Of a DNA stretch of 64,000 nt, positions 42,316-62,678 are shown in pieces (within the stretch, counting starts at the first letter, position 1; each line of letters begins with the position of its first letter). The DNA is from Engraulis encrasicolus (lineage: Eukaryota; Chordata; Actinopteri; Clupeiformes; Engraulidae), in the NCBI RefSeq assembly GCF_034702125.1, contig NC_085869.1, forward strand, positions 19,433,677 through 19,497,676, in the 5' to 3' direction. A program made the position numbers and the translations under genes. The notes under the pieces were generated by a model that worked only from the letters and a program-made list of their open reading frames with translations, did not search any database and had not been told where the DNA came from.

Positions 42316-45300
42316 ATTGAATGGCAAACATTTTTTTGAAAATAGGTCAGTCAAACCTTAACAAAGTTTGGATGAATTTCAATCCCCTTATGTAATATAT
42401 TTTAGCCTTCACCAGCTATGTTTGGTGTGTACAAGTTGGGCCAAGGGTCACGCGTCTGCCCCCAATCACACTTGCACACCAACACAAAAGTTAAGTGACC
42501 TTTTTACTCCTCAAAGGGAAAAGACAGCATGTCCCCCTTTTCAAGCTGAAATTGGGTATTAGGGGTGTTAGTGGAGCAGTTTATTGCCCAGCCGCCCACC
42601 CCCCTCCTCCCCCAACTCTATCTGCCCTGTCACAGGGGATGTCGAAAAAGAGACGCCTTAAAACACCGTCCATTTTCATTAGCCAGCCTATTTTAGCTTG
42701 TGATCATTTTATTTTAGCCCATTGATCATTTCAGACAGTGTTAGATAATGGCACTGACATGCTGGCCCAGCCAATCTTGATTGCTTGACCCTCTTCATTT
42801 GCAACAAGAGGGCCATCTCTGCCGGTGTTGCCCTCCACCACCCCTCCGGGTCTCCCTCTGCCTGCTCACATGCTGGACTGGCAATGGGGGTCACCGCAAC
42901 ACATTTGTCTTTGGGTTTTGATAATATATGTTTACAGAGATGTGACCCTTTGAGCTCAGCAATGCATCAACATCACACGGACAGTAACACCTGATTTCAC
43001 ACACATGCAGAGTTTGACCTCTGGCGATTGCGGAGCGCTGGCAGAAAAAAAAGGCAGTCAATAGGACGTTTGAACCTTATTGCGGCAAGTATGATGTAGA
43101 TCAAGTGTTTGTGGAGCGCTCATTTGGTCCTGCGTCTCGCTGTGTTTGACATCCTGACTTGTTCATGAGACATGTCTGTGTACTGAGCATTCCATCTTTA
43201 TACCAGAGTCACACATCTTGCTGTCTTGCTTTTGTATCATTTTCTGAAATGACATTTATTTTATTTGACACCACGGAGTGCACTGTCAGTAAAAATCATT
43301 TTGTGGGTTTTGAATTCCCATCAATTTGGAAGCCATGCAATCTTCCTCTTCAAAGATAGGTTTTTCTTTCTCCCTCCCACACAATGCAAAGCTGCGTTAT
43401 GGAAGATTTCACTCAGGGAACAGATGGAGTGATTAGAAAGAAATACTCGACAATGTATCTTCCTCCTCTTGTATGTAACCGTTACAACAAAAATCCATCT
43501 GCCCTCCTTTTCAAAATTGCCTTCGTGCCTTAAAGACGACTGTTCAGTTAAGAGTAATACACCTTACAAATGGTCAAATGGAGTATATATCAAACTAAAA
43601 AGGAAGGAAGAAAAATATGATTTGTCCTTTTGTATCTTCTGACAGATGCTACAGTACCTCTGTTGAGATGATAACCTCATGTGATGTTGTTACATTGTAG
43701 GGAACACATTGTTTCAACCTCAAACATGTGCATTAAGGGAGCATGTGAACAGCAATTAATCAGTTCCCTGTTTTACCAGCACTCCCATCATCAGGGTTTA
43801 ATATCAGGGGGATGACTGTGCAGCTTTCAGGCGTGCTGTGCAGCTGGGGCTTTAGGAAGCTAGCTGATGTAGGACACTCTTCCCAAAAAAAGATATGTAA
43901 CGCTTTAAACAATGAAAAAGCAGGAAAAAAGAATGGATAGATTTTTTTTTTTCTCTTGCTTCAAGACATCAAGGGGCTATTTGTCCTTACAGCAGAGATT
44001 ACATGGTCTCAGTGTCATCTGAGGGCCCACTAATTGATTTTCAAGGATGACAAATGACAGAGATGGCCTCGGTGGTGAGGTAATTCTGAATCAAGAGTCA
44101 GAGTGTGTACAGTGGAGGGACACCCCCCGATACCCCCCCACCCCACCCCCGAAGGTCCATAGTTCTTCACTTGCTCATCTTTCACATGTACATTCCCATT
44201 CACTTGACTCAAATTTATACTGATCTTTTATTTATACCCCCCTCTCCCCCCTCCGAAAAATGGCAGATCAGAAACATAAGTGGTCTTGATATTGTGTTTT
44301 GTCATATCTCGCAGCCAAAAGATTGAAATCCTGGGAAACAATTTTCTGTACAAATGAAAGAGCGTGGCCTTTCGTGAACCCTGGAGGAAAATAACCGGAG
44401 CCTTACACCAGGCGGAATATGAAACCGAGGCCCAGAATAAGTAAAACAGACAAGTGCACCCGCCATGTCACTTTTCCATTTGCTGCCTTTTCGGGGTGAA
44501 TACTTCAAGATTCTGCTCATCTGTAAAACAAGGCAAAAAAGAGAGTGAGATTGTGAGGAGAAGAAAAAAAAAGTTATCGTTATCACTATCTCTATGTACT
44601 GAATACCAAAGAAGAGTCACCTCTGCAGACACATACAGAGAGAGAAAGAGAGATGGAGACAGAGAAAGGAGGCCTGGTCCTGACCGAATACACAATACAG
44701 GATGAAAGGGCTATCTGTCAGTCTCCAAATGGATCATTTTAACATTATAATTTGGCAATGAACTAGCAATTTCATCCAAGGGGATGTGTGAAATAATAGG
44801 GGGAAAAAAATAATGAGACAAGTGTCACTAAAGCAATTAACACGCTCAGAGTATTAAAGTTCACCATGGGATGTTGACAACAGCATCATTATCCTAGCCA
44901 TCATAGCGTAATACTTGCCCTATCTTCTTCAGAGGGCCATTAAAATCAAATTAAAGAATTACACAGGAGCTTGCATTGATGGCTTAAATGAGGAAATTGT
45001 ACCCTGTACTCTTGATTTCTGGCTATTAGCTTCTGACTGCTCGGACTTTAAATGTCACACAAGATAAAAAGTTGAGTGGCATGTATTCGTTTTATGAAAG
45101 GTCATAGGGTGCCAGAATTGTGTTGATTTATACTAAATTACCATCGGAAACTACAAAGCGCACGGAAGGGAGGCGGATTTCCATCACATCATTTCCCTTG
45201 TCTCTCCGTGACATTGGGTCATCAGGAAACATGGCAGGTGCACTGAGCAACACTGAAAAGTGTAGTCAACCGACCATCAGAATGGATCACGAATGTATTC

Positions 45301-45527
45301 ACAGGATTTAATTGATAGGGCAGCGTTTACAAAACATGGCATGCACAGCACACACCCTGTTACATCAAATACATGCCACGACTGATATGGAAAACCTTTT
45401 GTGTTGAGTTGCTTGAGTGGTTTTCAAGACCTGGTGCTTCTCTAATGTAAACAATATTTTAGAGAATCATTGTGAAGCCTGTCTTTGTGTGATGGGGGAG
45501 TAGCCTATATTGAGCTTGGGCTGTACG
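42316..45527. other. gene-free spacer downstream of lnpk
   Basis: No coding exons. Short poly-C-rich patches (42595, 44125) and AT-rich blocks. No element recognised. Confidence 0.45.
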
Positions 45528-45826
45528 CAGGGCTGGCGCTAGGCATAGGCTGGCAAGGCGGTCGCCTAGGGCACCAAATGTCTTGGGGGTGCCAGGAAGA
45601 CCAAAAACTCGCACAAAATTAGAACCTCAAGCGAAATAAGACATTTAACCTAAAATTTGCAATGAATGTTCATGGTCATTCAGTATATTTGTAAGTACTA
45701 GATCAGATGTGCTCGATCAGATGGACAGTGTTATGTTTACAGATGCCAATTTCTAAATGCACAAATAAGGAAAGAGGGGAAAGGGAGTGCTCGCCTAGGG
45801 CTCCAAATTGACTAGAGCCGTCCCTG
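45528..45826. mobile_element. hAT-like MITE (CAGGGCTGGCGCTAG family)
   Basis: CAGGGCTGGCGCTAG at the left and CTAGAGCCGTCCCTG at the right. Paired TCGCCTAGGGC motifs lie near both ends. Flanks GCTGTACG and GGTGTACT match at 6 of 8. Confidence 0.75.
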
Positions 45827-48800
45827 GGTGTACTGTTCTCCTGCTTCAAACTACTGTTTGCCAGTAGGTCTCACACCCAAGCTGCGTTGATATCCACACC
45901 TCTGTAACCAGTGTAGCCCAATGGGGATGCTGCCTGCAAAAGCCAGAGAGAGTCACCCTCAGAGCAGTGACCTAATATGTCACGTTTAAGTGGATGCACT
46001 CGGATGTTAAGCAAATGACATTGTAGCTGCACAGGCTGCAGTTCTTGGCTAGCCAATGCCACTGTTTATCATACCATCTGGCTAATGGCGAAAACACAGA
46101 CGATTTTGACATTATTCTTAGTGTTAATCATGGTTTGCTCCATGATTTTGTCCTCACTTAGCTCTGCTAACATCCCAGTAACGTGGTTTAGTGTCTAAAA
46201 AACTGTATTTAATATGTTTGTTGTTCTCAAAATGTGAAATTTGTGCATCCCATATCAATCAGTGCAGGGCCACTTGTGTGGGCAAGTGCCTTCATTTTTA
46301 CAGCCATCTGCTAGTAGGCTGTGAGGACCTCAGCTTTGGTCTGGATGACAATGAACACACCTAATTAGGGAGGGGGGAGCAGGTCCCCTATTTCATGGAC
46401 AAAATTTTATTAACTTCTGACCTTTTAAAAAATGCTTTAGCAGTTTATTGTATATCTATAGGCCCGATTCCCAACCCATCGATTCGAGTTTGGAAGGATG
46501 TCTAAAAATACTGTATCAGAAATCAATGAGACACCGAAATGATTTACACTGCGGAGCCATTCTTACAAGTGCTCGATAATTATTATAATTACACTGTGGT
46601 GCTGACATCACACAGTGCAGCGGCCCATCAACGCCATCTGGCAATGTGGATGGGGCGGGCTCCCTCGCTTCCCTTAGCGACCCTTTTCCGCCAGAACATA
46701 AACATCATACATGGCCACTCACAGCCCGCATCATCGGCGCGTTGGCCCGACGTGCTGAAGGTTGGCCTGGACTTACACCTCGTCCCCGGCACTAGCTCAT
46801 GTTCGGAATCATACGACGCATCCTGCTGGCAGCGGGTTCCTCTTTATGGCCTTCATCTATTACCACACTGTCATTGTTAATTGTCTTCTTTTTACCTCTG
46901 CAGGATTCTCCAAATTGGCCCTATCGAATGTGACAGGAGGAAGAGCATTAAGCATCTGACAAGATGATATCTAAGTTCAATTTCCTCCTCCCTCCACCTG
47001 ATTTATACCTGCGGCACATCATTTTCCTTTCTGTCATAAAGACCTCTATAAATCAGTGGTGCTTATGGAGGCTGCTGCTGCTGCAAGACACGCGGGCGGG
47101 CTGTGCGGGCACCCTGGATTTGTATCCTCTGCGTCGGCTATTAGGAAGTCATTACTGGCACATTTTCCTCCTTCAAACAAAAATGATCAAATCTAATACC
47201 GCAGAGATTACGGGGATTAAAGAGGGGAAAAAAGTGCTAGCAGGGAGGGCCCTTGGACCCGAGCCCCCACCCCCACCCCCCTATCTAAACAATCTGTGCT
47301 AAACCCAATAAAAACATGGCTTTTTTCCCGTTGACACCATTATCCATCTGTTTGGACGAAATTGCTGTATCATGGTATAAATCTGTGATACAAGTGACAT
47401 ATCCTCTAAAATAAAAGGGAACATTAACTGCTCTATCTTCTAGAGGCCCTGGGACTGCTGGGCTATAAGCTCACTCAAGTGTGATGGCAGTTATACTGTG
47501 TTTTACTAGACTGCAGACAATTATCCTCTGCTCCTCTCCTCCTCACAAGACAAACTGCCAGCGCTTCAGCTGAAATGATTTCAAATAGATTTTCCAAAAT
47601 GTCTGTTGCTAGATTGCTTCCATACATTATTTCACTTAAATGGATAGGGAGAAAAAAGGCAGAGCAAATCCACATATCAATCACAATACCTCTTACCACA
47701 TGGAAATAAAAAATAAGATCACTTTCAATGTCTGTGAATGTGTGTGTATTTGCATGGCAAATTGTGAGGGATAGTTGTGTCTTTTGCATGGACCAGGCGT
47801 TATTTAACCTCCACTGTGTACAAGACATGGCAATTCCTTAAAACTATTCTCTACATCTAACACAAATCTCCCTTATCTGTTATATGTATGTTTTCTACAC
47901 ACCGGGGAAACATATATGGCCCAAATTAGACACCAAAAATTTGACAAGTACTTTAACATTTACAATTAGAAATATACTCAGAGAGTGCACACCTCTGCCA
48001 AAGAAGCTGTTTGATAGAACAGTTGACTGTAACACCCTCATGTCTTTCTGCCTTGTTTTTTCTTGAGTTGGAAACTGGCCCTATCCCACAATGGTGAAGA
48101 ATTTTAAAATTCCTGGATCCGGATGACCATCAAAATGTACTTACTTGTTCCTTCTGTCATTTCCAACAACTCCACAAAATTTCATCAAAATCCATTCTTA
48201 CCTTTTTGAATTATCCTGCTGACAGACGAACAGAAAGACAGATAAACAGACAGACAAACCAACATGACCGAAAACACAACTTCCTTGGCAGAGGTGATAA
48301 TTATGATGCACCCATAACATTATGGGCAGATTTGGCACCTTCTAGGTGATTTTGTTATCTTTTGACTTTCTACTACTTTGTTTGCTGTGTTCAATGTGTG
48401 AGAATTTCAAATGTTACATCAGTGAACAGTCAGTGAAACCCAAGGGGACATACACGTACTGCAATGGGGTTTTAAGATGCTCTAATTTGTTGTAGAAACA
48501 TTAAAAACATACAAATGTTAGTACAGTTGGGAAACAAATGAACTTCCACTTGCAACCCCCGGTGGGTATAACACTATATGCACGTTTAAAATAATTCAGA
48601 AAATGGCTTGTTTACAGGTGGGGGAGGGGACACAATGCCTTGAATAAAAGCCTACTTGGTAATTTTAGTCACACTGCTGCTGGATATCCTGTTTGGAGAG
48701 AATATGCTCTCCCATACGAAGGGAGCAGCCTCACAGATTAAGACACTGAGCTGCAATTCAGCATTATAGTCATGCACATTTATTACATTTACTCTGGATG

Positions 48801-50199
48801 GCTTAAACAGCCATGCATGACTCTATCCATCTCTGTTTGTTGGGAGATAGATCTTAAGAGATGAAGATATGCAAAAGTGCCACAAATGTGCAGGGGGAAA
48901 AAATCTGCTGAATTGTAACACTGTGCAAATTAAAGACCTGCTTCAGTGAGTTTCATTGTCTAAATGAAAGAATTAGAGCTTTTCATGGTTCTTCATCAAA
49001 CTTTTGACACCCTTTGTTTCTGCCTGCATGGTGACACCATTGTGCTGGTGCCTGTGAATGGAAATAAAACAATAATCTTTATTAATTTGTGCACAGTACC
49101 TGCTGACCTCAGGTTAAAGCCTGCCTGGAATCCATCATTGACAAAGTAAAGACACATCCCCAAAGCAGGCTCTCTCCCCGAAGAGGACCGAACACAAGAA
49201 TGGGATATACCGTAAGTGTATTGATTGCTCCTCTCAATTAAGTCTCTCATCTACATATTCACCTTAATATTCTGAGTAGATAAGCATTCTGTAAAAATCT
49301 AAGGCTATATCTTAGGTGTATCCATCAATTTTGTGCACAGAGCAGCAGAATGCAGAATCATTTGCAACTCAGCACTGGATCACGACGTGAACTGAAAGGG
49401 TCACTAGAATGGACTCAGCTGAGCTTTAAAAGCCAAGGAATGTGCTTTTGGCTATTTTATTCTATCAGGCAAATAAAGAAAACATCCATGTAATCCAGTT
49501 AGTCAGTCTTCTAAAATTAAACATTGTGTGTCTTTTTTTAGTTGTTTACATTCTAAAACTTAACTGTTATTCACAAGGACATTGTAAACAACACCTATTA
49601 TACGCTTATCATCTCTATTCTACTGCTTTTTAGATGCCCAGAAGAAACACTATCCCCCTTTCTAGTAAAGGATCATTTTTTAAAAGGAGACAACAATGTT
49701 CTGCTGTCATAACATTGTTCCAAAACCATCATTAATACTCATCCAGACATGGACTACTACCCTGGGCCTTTGGCGGGTTGATGATGTGAGACCACAATAC
49801 AATAGCCCATGTTGTGGTCATTTCACTCTTTATACGATCTGTTATCTACAAGGACGAATTTCAGGTAACCAGGGCACAGTAAAACGCCTATGCTATGTCT
49901 AAAGTCTATTGGAGACGGCCTTGGGATCTGATGTAGCAGGCTCAGGAAGGCTATTCTCTGCAGGGAGGGAAAAAAAATCTAGCCCTAGTGTGTAGGAAGG
50001 AAGCAGTGTCTAGGAGGGGTGGCAACATTGAAGGATGCATTAGGTAAGTGTAATCGTGGCCGCTCTGAAACCTTTGAAGTGCATGCCACTCATGAATGTA
50101 ATCATGACAATAATCATTAAACGGCTTCAGACTAAACATTACACTCACTGAAGACCTGATTATTGAACTGCTGGTGTATAGTCATGGCAGTGCATATTT

Positions 50200-50400
50200 C
50201 CCAGGTAGTCCTCTGCCGCCATATTCCCTATGGCCAGTTATAATTAATAGCTTTACAGCCTTCAAGGCCATAATGCTCATCAGTTATTAATTAGAAATTC
50301 ATTTCACTGAATAAATAATGCTTATGATTGATGATGAAACTTGTAATTGGGCGCTGAGAGGAAATACTCAGGGGAGAGCCTTCACTTGGAGATATATCCG
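50200..50400. promoter_or_regulatory. candidate conserved enhancer block
   Basis: Contains a PBX-HOX type site TGATTGAT (50325-50332) and several homeodomain ATTA cores (TAATTAATAG, TTATTAATTAG) in 150 bp of non-repetitive DNA. Function is inferred from motif content and expected HoxD-desert position. Confidence 0.3.
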
Positions 50401-51439
50401 GGCAAGCAAGGACTACATCCTATGAAAATAGAGCGTATTAAACATTCACAGAAACCTGCGTGACCGTGTTTGCTCACAGCTGCACATCGGAGCGTGCTAG
50501 ACAAAATGGCTCTGTGGACACTCGGTATGTTCAAATGTAACGGTCGCCTTTCATGTTGAAAATGTGCTAAACCTTGCACAGATCGACTGCATTTTACACC
50601 ACTGGATGTTTTACATATAGACAAACTTATTTTACACATCCACTCACTCTCGAATGAAAAGGATCAAGTCGTTCCATGTATTTTCTGAATGCAATACCAT
50701 AGCGACAAAACATGGCTGTGTGGGATGGCTTAATAAGCATAGAGTTAAGTGAAAACAAAGCCAAACGGTGAGTAGGCTATTCAATTAGGGATATTGGAAT
50801 GTCTGTATTAACTCAGAGGTTATGCCTATTAGGACAAAGGCCTACGCTCGCGCCCTATCCAACCTTTCCATTTGGTCAATAACCGTGCGCGTGGGGGTTG
50901 TCCGAATTTAACTATTGGGGGAGCGTAAATTAAACCTCATGCCATGCAATGTTAAATTTGCTGCCATCGACATACTTGAAACAAAAGGCAAGTGACTGCG
51001 ATGGCATTACTGAATGTTGTACTTAATCGGTGGAAACTGCATGGTTGCTAAGTTACAAAGTCTCCAGAGGACTAGCTTTATGCGCTACAGTCCTTTTAAA
51101 TGACGGAGGGAGCTGTGAAAACTCAAGCCATCTATGGCTCACTATTGATTTTACACAGAAGATCCGAGCACTGATGATAGGCTTTTGATATATTTTCCTG
51201 CTACATCCAGTCCCTTGGAGTACGGCGAGAAAAATATCTGTCAATATGCTCCTATTATGATCTCTTGATCTGTGGCCATAAAAACAGTAAGCTTCAGCCC
51301 TTATTGGAAAGTAATAGGCAAGTGTCATGTGAATGTGTGAATGTGGGCCAATAAAAACACACACACACATTTAGCTATGTCTGTTGTAGAAAGGACGAAA
51401 AATTCTGTGGTCGTCTAATTAATTTGATCGACTCGCACT

Positions 51440-52090
51440 CAGGAAAGGATCATCTGTGACATCAGGAGGCCCTGCAATAAATACCAACTGATGGGCGCAC
51501 CTCATCAGGCTGGCCATCACTGGCCCTCTAAGAGGACCTGTCACTTGACACAGGGAGAGCCCTCAACCCCCTGCAGACTCCCTGCCACGCCGGAGCTGCC
51601 CTATTAGCAATTTATAATGGTGATCAAGAAGTAGTCAGTGGCGAGTCAAGATAACTGTCTGCCCCCATGGCTAATTGGCCTTGTGTTCTTTTTCTGATAA
51701 ATGGCTCGTGACTACAGTAGGGTCTCTTGGCTTTCTCCCAGCCTTAATGGAACACAGTAACTAGATTTACCAACAGATACCAGGTCAAGGAAAAGGAGAT
51801 GGGGTGCAAAAAATGTTAATTAATATCAATAATGGCCAATTATTAGTTTGACAGAAGGATCCAGCCTAGCGGCGCTCTAATGACGCCAAGCTAAGTTGAA
51901 GGGAAACACTGAGGCAAATTAGCATAACTGTGTATGCGCGCCGCACAGTGCACTCCACGGAGGTGCCCTAGCAAACATCTGTTATGTTAGAAATTCAAAT
52001 ACTCAACTGCCTGCTAGTACCATTGGATGTAGTTGCATAATCAACCATTCTTCTCGGGGCCATTCTGAAGGCGTTAACAATGCCCCAGTG
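51440..52090. promoter_or_regulatory. candidate conserved enhancer block
   Basis: A 650-bp repeat-free stretch with clustered homeodomain sites (GTTAATTAATATCAATAA, GGCCAATTATTAG, GCTAATTGGCC). Its composition differs from the surrounding AT-rich desert. Confidence 0.3.
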
Positions 52091-52913
52091 ACTGGTGGCC
52101 CTCCTCCTCCCCCCTGGGCTTCCCAATCAGCCCAGGCCTCCTGTGGACCTGCCCTTAACACCAGATGACTTAAGGAGCACGTCTGGGACGGGACAGGAAA
52201 GGATGGGACAGGACGGGCTTTGTGCTACACACAAACCACTCTTTCAACTCCTTCAGCTGACACTTCCCTTTAGTGGAGCAAACAGTTAAACATATACAGT
52301 TGTAGAGGGAGAAAGGAGAAAGGACGGACACGGTGTGTTTAAATAAATATAATAGGCCTAGAATTGAGTTAAAGGAGAATCCAAAGACTTGGCAAAGGAA
52401 TGGGTAGTGGTTTCCTTTAATGTGTTATGATGCTGTAGCATACACATTGTACTGTACATTCATATATTTTCAAGGCATAACTGTATAGTGTATTTTTTTC
52501 ATCTTTCCTATTTAAATAATTAATTTTCCATTTACCTTTTAATTGAATAGTAATGCCATTTACATAAAAAATAAAAAATACTATAAATTCATGTCTTTTA
52601 TACAATGAAAGAGAAAAGCATGATCATAATAAAAGGAATACACAGATGATTATTCCTTTCCGGTGGCAACAGAAGCAAAATCCATGCACAATGACTCGAT
52701 TCTTTATTGTGCTCTTAATCTATTGTTCCATGGTAGTCTTTGTAACCCTATTGACCAAATTAGAGCATATGACAAGCGGTGTTGTCGTCACGGTGACGGC
52801 CCCTTCAGGAACTGCCTCTCCCTGTGGACCAGCTTAGGCAAGCCAAGAGCCCGGCCCCAGATGTGGCAAATCTGTGTTTAATATGGATCTTCCCTCCAAA
52901 GGATTGGTGTGGG

Positions 52914-52914
<1 letters not shown>

Positions 52915-52955
<41 letters not shown>

Positions 52956-52993
52956 CGGAGAGAGAGAGACGGAGAGGGGGGGGGGGGGGGGGA
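52915..52993. repeat. (GA)n plus G-run
   Basis: GA repeats with AAAG and CGGA variants, followed by a run of about 16 G at 52977-52992. Confidence 0.95.
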
Positions 52994-53392
52994 GCGGGGC
53001 AAGAAGAGGTAGCTCCAACTGTCTCCGGACTCAACAAACAACATAGGATTCTTGCAGTGTCTAAAATAATTTTCATTTCAAAGCGCCACAGCAATACAGA
53101 GTTGTATTTAATTTCGCACAGTGCTGTTAAAAGTGTTTAACACTGTTATATTTTTTTGCCGTAATCTCCAGCATAACATTGTCTCAGGGCACTCCTGGCC
53201 ATTTATTGTGGAGATACATATTTCTCTACAGAAATTGGTTCCATGATGCTGCGATGCAAATGTAGGCTACTTTTTGACAAGGGCTGGTGATAAATTAACA
53301 TCTCATTATCTCTCCAGCCGTCTGATGGCCAGTAAGCTTTAAAAGAGCCCGGATGCCTGTGTTGTTCACCATTAACACACACATGTGCGCGC

Positions 53393-53492
53393 GCTCACAC
53401 ACACACACACACACAAATACACACACACGCAAGCACACACACACGCACACGCACACATGCACGCACGCACGCACACACACACACACACGCAC
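53393..53492. repeat. (CA)n microsatellite with CG variants
   Basis: CA repeats interrupted by CACGCA and AAATAC units. Confidence 0.95.
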
Positions 53493-54207
53493 GAAACCTG
53501 CTTTGGTTAACCATACTGACGCTAATCTAATCATAGCCATAGATCAAAGAGTGGTTAGCGATACATTTCTCTTATGAGTTTAAAATTGGGCCACAAATTC
53601 ACAATAGAAAGCATTTTTTACCTTCAACATTACTAGGGCATAGCTTGGGAGCCTCCATGCTTTTAGTGGGGGGAAAAAAACATTTTCTGTTGTGACAGAG
53701 ATGCTGTTGTTGAAAAGGTTACTTACAGTAGACGACAACCTATGAACTTGTTTTTTTCTTCCATTTTGGGCAGGTAGGGGTACGTGGGAAATCTAGCCAT
53801 AAGCACACAGTATACTGTATATGTCAAGGGGACTTTTCGCTCCTTTGGCGGCCAGCTGTAAAAAGGTTGGATTTCCTGCAGCCTACTAAATTGTTAGTCG
53901 GCCAAATATACACCTTTGTATACATTTCTGCCTTATGTATGAGCCTTTTTCATTTAACATCATGATTTAATGCTTTTCTTTTCTTTGTTAGATTTTTTGG
54001 TGGTATACAAATATTAATGAATGTGTGTTCAGGTTTGTTAAGTGACCACATTATGATGCATTATGCACCTGTGCATTATTAACATAATTCCGTATTTTAC
54101 AGGAGGCATCATCCTTGAAGCATGAAGAACAAGCTGTGCTGTGCAGTCAAAGGTGAGGTGCATTGGGGTCCCTGGCCAAGATTAAGGTAAGGTAGCTCAC
54201 AGCACAT

Positions 54208-54473
54208 CAGTGGTTCCCAAACGGGGGAATCGGGACCCATACTGGTGTATTCTTAACTGAAAAAAACAAACAAACAAAAAAAACCTAACCCTGCTTTGCA
54301 TCTGCACTTGTTATTCTGTATATTCCCTGTGCGCTTTTTGTATCTGCTAGTGACGTTGGCTATGATTATGTCCTCGATTGTAAGTCGCTTTGGTTATAAA
54401 GCGTCTGCCAAATGAAAAGCAATGTAATGTAATGTAAAAGGGGGTCCCCGCTGAAAAAGTTTGTGAATCACTG
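54208..54473. mobile_element. hAT-like element carrying an L2 tail
   Basis: CAGTGGTTCCCAAACG at the left, TTTGTGAATCACTG at the right. Enclosed at about 54258-54437 is an L2 3' end. Confidence 0.65.
54258..54437 (+). mobile_element. L2 LINE 3' end, heavily truncated
   Basis: Matches 20311-20459 closely, including GTCGCTTTGGTTATAAAGCG and the TGTAA repeat tail. Same family as the longer element at 18620. Confidence 0.88.
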
Positions 54474-60933
<6,460 letters not shown>

Positions 60934-60981
<48 letters not shown>

Positions 60982-61017
60982 GCGCGCGCGCACACGCACA
61001 CACGCGCGCGCACACGC

Positions 61018-61073
<56 letters not shown>

Positions 61074-61080
61074 CACACAC
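60934..61080. repeat. (CA)n with (CG)n core
   Basis: About 147 bp of almost perfect purine-pyrimidine alternation with GCGCGCGCGC blocks at about 60979 and 61003. Confidence 0.97.
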
Positions 61081-61359
61081 AGTGCCTTATGACCTGGTCA
61101 GAAAGCTATATTTGTGCCATATCACGTATCACTTGCCGATAGTAGCGGATATATTCTCACTACTATCAACAACCAGACAACTACGCTGTGTCCTTCGTAC
61201 ATTTCTGGGATTGAGCATTTTACCAACCGTTGAATACTTTCACATCGCCACATCGCTCATTTCATGTTCACATCACACTTGAAATATAAGTCTCTTAGGA
61301 CAGCTGTACTGAATGACTATGCAAAAGCATATCCCTCTCACGCGTTCTTTTCTTTTATT

Positions 61360-61498
61360 TTACTGGGCCCAGGACAAAATCCTCTGTATGGGCCCCCTAC
61401 CCAATACATATAATGTTATGGGGACTCAATTCTGGGCCCCTTATCTCCCTGGGCCCAGGAAATCATACCCCTTTGCCCCCCCATGTCGGCAGGCCTGG
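61360..61498. mobile_element. hAT-like MITE fragment (GGGCCC-rich family)
   Basis: TGGGCCCAGGACAA, GGGCCCCCTACCCAATACAT and CTCCCTGGGCCCAGG match the bodies at 24514 and 32021; ends AGGCCTG at 61498. Confidence 0.55.
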
Positions 61499-61559
61499 GC
61501 AGTGGCACTGGTGGCTGGCTGGTGGTGAGACTGAGCCTCTTGCTCTCCTTTCCAGCCCC

Positions 61560-62370
61560 TGAGCTCGCTGAGGGTCAAATTTGTCTCTTTAACTTCACTT
61601 CGCAAATTGTGCCAAGGGCTCTCTTTCCGAGACAGGGGGAATTAATAGGAGATTTAGAGCCCCTGATGCCTTGTAATTGCTGCTTCAGGTTGTTCCCTGT
61701 AATTTATGACCCTTAAAGCTCCGTTTCGAATGGACAATAAAAATGGATAATATAGTCGCGCAGCAAGGCAGAGAAATAAGAGGATAGTTGTGCGGCCCTC
61801 GTAAAGGTTAAAAGGTGAGTTCAGGAACAATCAAGTCGAGCACATATTTCTAACCTGGGTAATAATTCAGCCTGAGCACGGAGGGGGGGCAGAGCTGATG
61901 TGTTTCAATGATACGGAATGATCTTATGCAGCACCTTGGACTGGACAGGGCTGGCCACTTAAACATAGAGCCGCCATCTTCAGGATGCGTTAGCGGTACT
62001 GTGCGTAGCACATGGCTATTAGCTTTTACACTGTGTGGTAAGACAAGGCCTCTGTTATAAATTTGCTGTTACCAGAATGGCAATGACCAAGTCCCAATGT
62101 AGTAATAAATACTCTCTATGTTGTGGCAGTGGAGTATTTGGTAGGAAAGTCTTTTCAATGACAATTACTGTACAGCGTTCCCCTGGCAGAACGGCGTGCA
62201 TTATGAGGCTACGAGAGCTTTGAATTTCTATTCAGTTCGGCACAAAATGTCAAGTCTTGTCAAGCGTCATGCTACAAACAGAAACGAAAACACTGCATTG
62301 TTGGATATTAGCTGTTTAATGCAATCCCTTCAGAGGGGTTTATTGGTTCATTCAAGAGGGTCTGTTGACA
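61560..62370. other. gene-free spacer, possibly regulatory
   Basis: No exons. 61560-61740 is complex, TE-free sequence with GGGGAATTAATAGGAG. Confidence 0.3.
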
Positions 62371-62379
62371 TTCCCATTC

Positions 62380-62399
62380 CCCCCCCCCCCCCCCCCCCC
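62380..62399. repeat. poly-C run
   Basis: About 20 consecutive C bases. Confidence 0.97.
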
Positions 62400-62678
62400 T
62401 GTTAAAGACGCCTGCCTCTCTCCTGTGAGATCTCCGGGGCTCTTTGCCGGGGCGCAGTGCCCCATGTGGGCCAGGCCTCCCAGAGGACCTGTGATTTTCC
62501 TGCTTTAAGTGTCTTCTGTCAGCCCTAATTTGTCCCACTCCTGCCCTCCCCTCTGGCCCTCACATCCCCCTACCTCCATCCCACCACCACCACCACCCTT
62601 CCTTCAGAGAGGGATGCCCTCCTAAATGTTATTAAAAGCCCGGCCATAATTCTGTGTTTGTTTTGTGGGAGGACAGGG

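Larger units (their letters stand above)
45827..54207. other. TE-poor gene desert with enhancer-like blocks
   Basis: No exons or clear mobile elements other than microsatellites at 52915 and 53393. Blocks around 46540-47230, 50200-50400 and 51440-52080 are rich in TAAT and complex, repeat-free sequence, as in vertebrate conserved non-coding elements. Conservation is inferred, not measured. Confidence 0.4.
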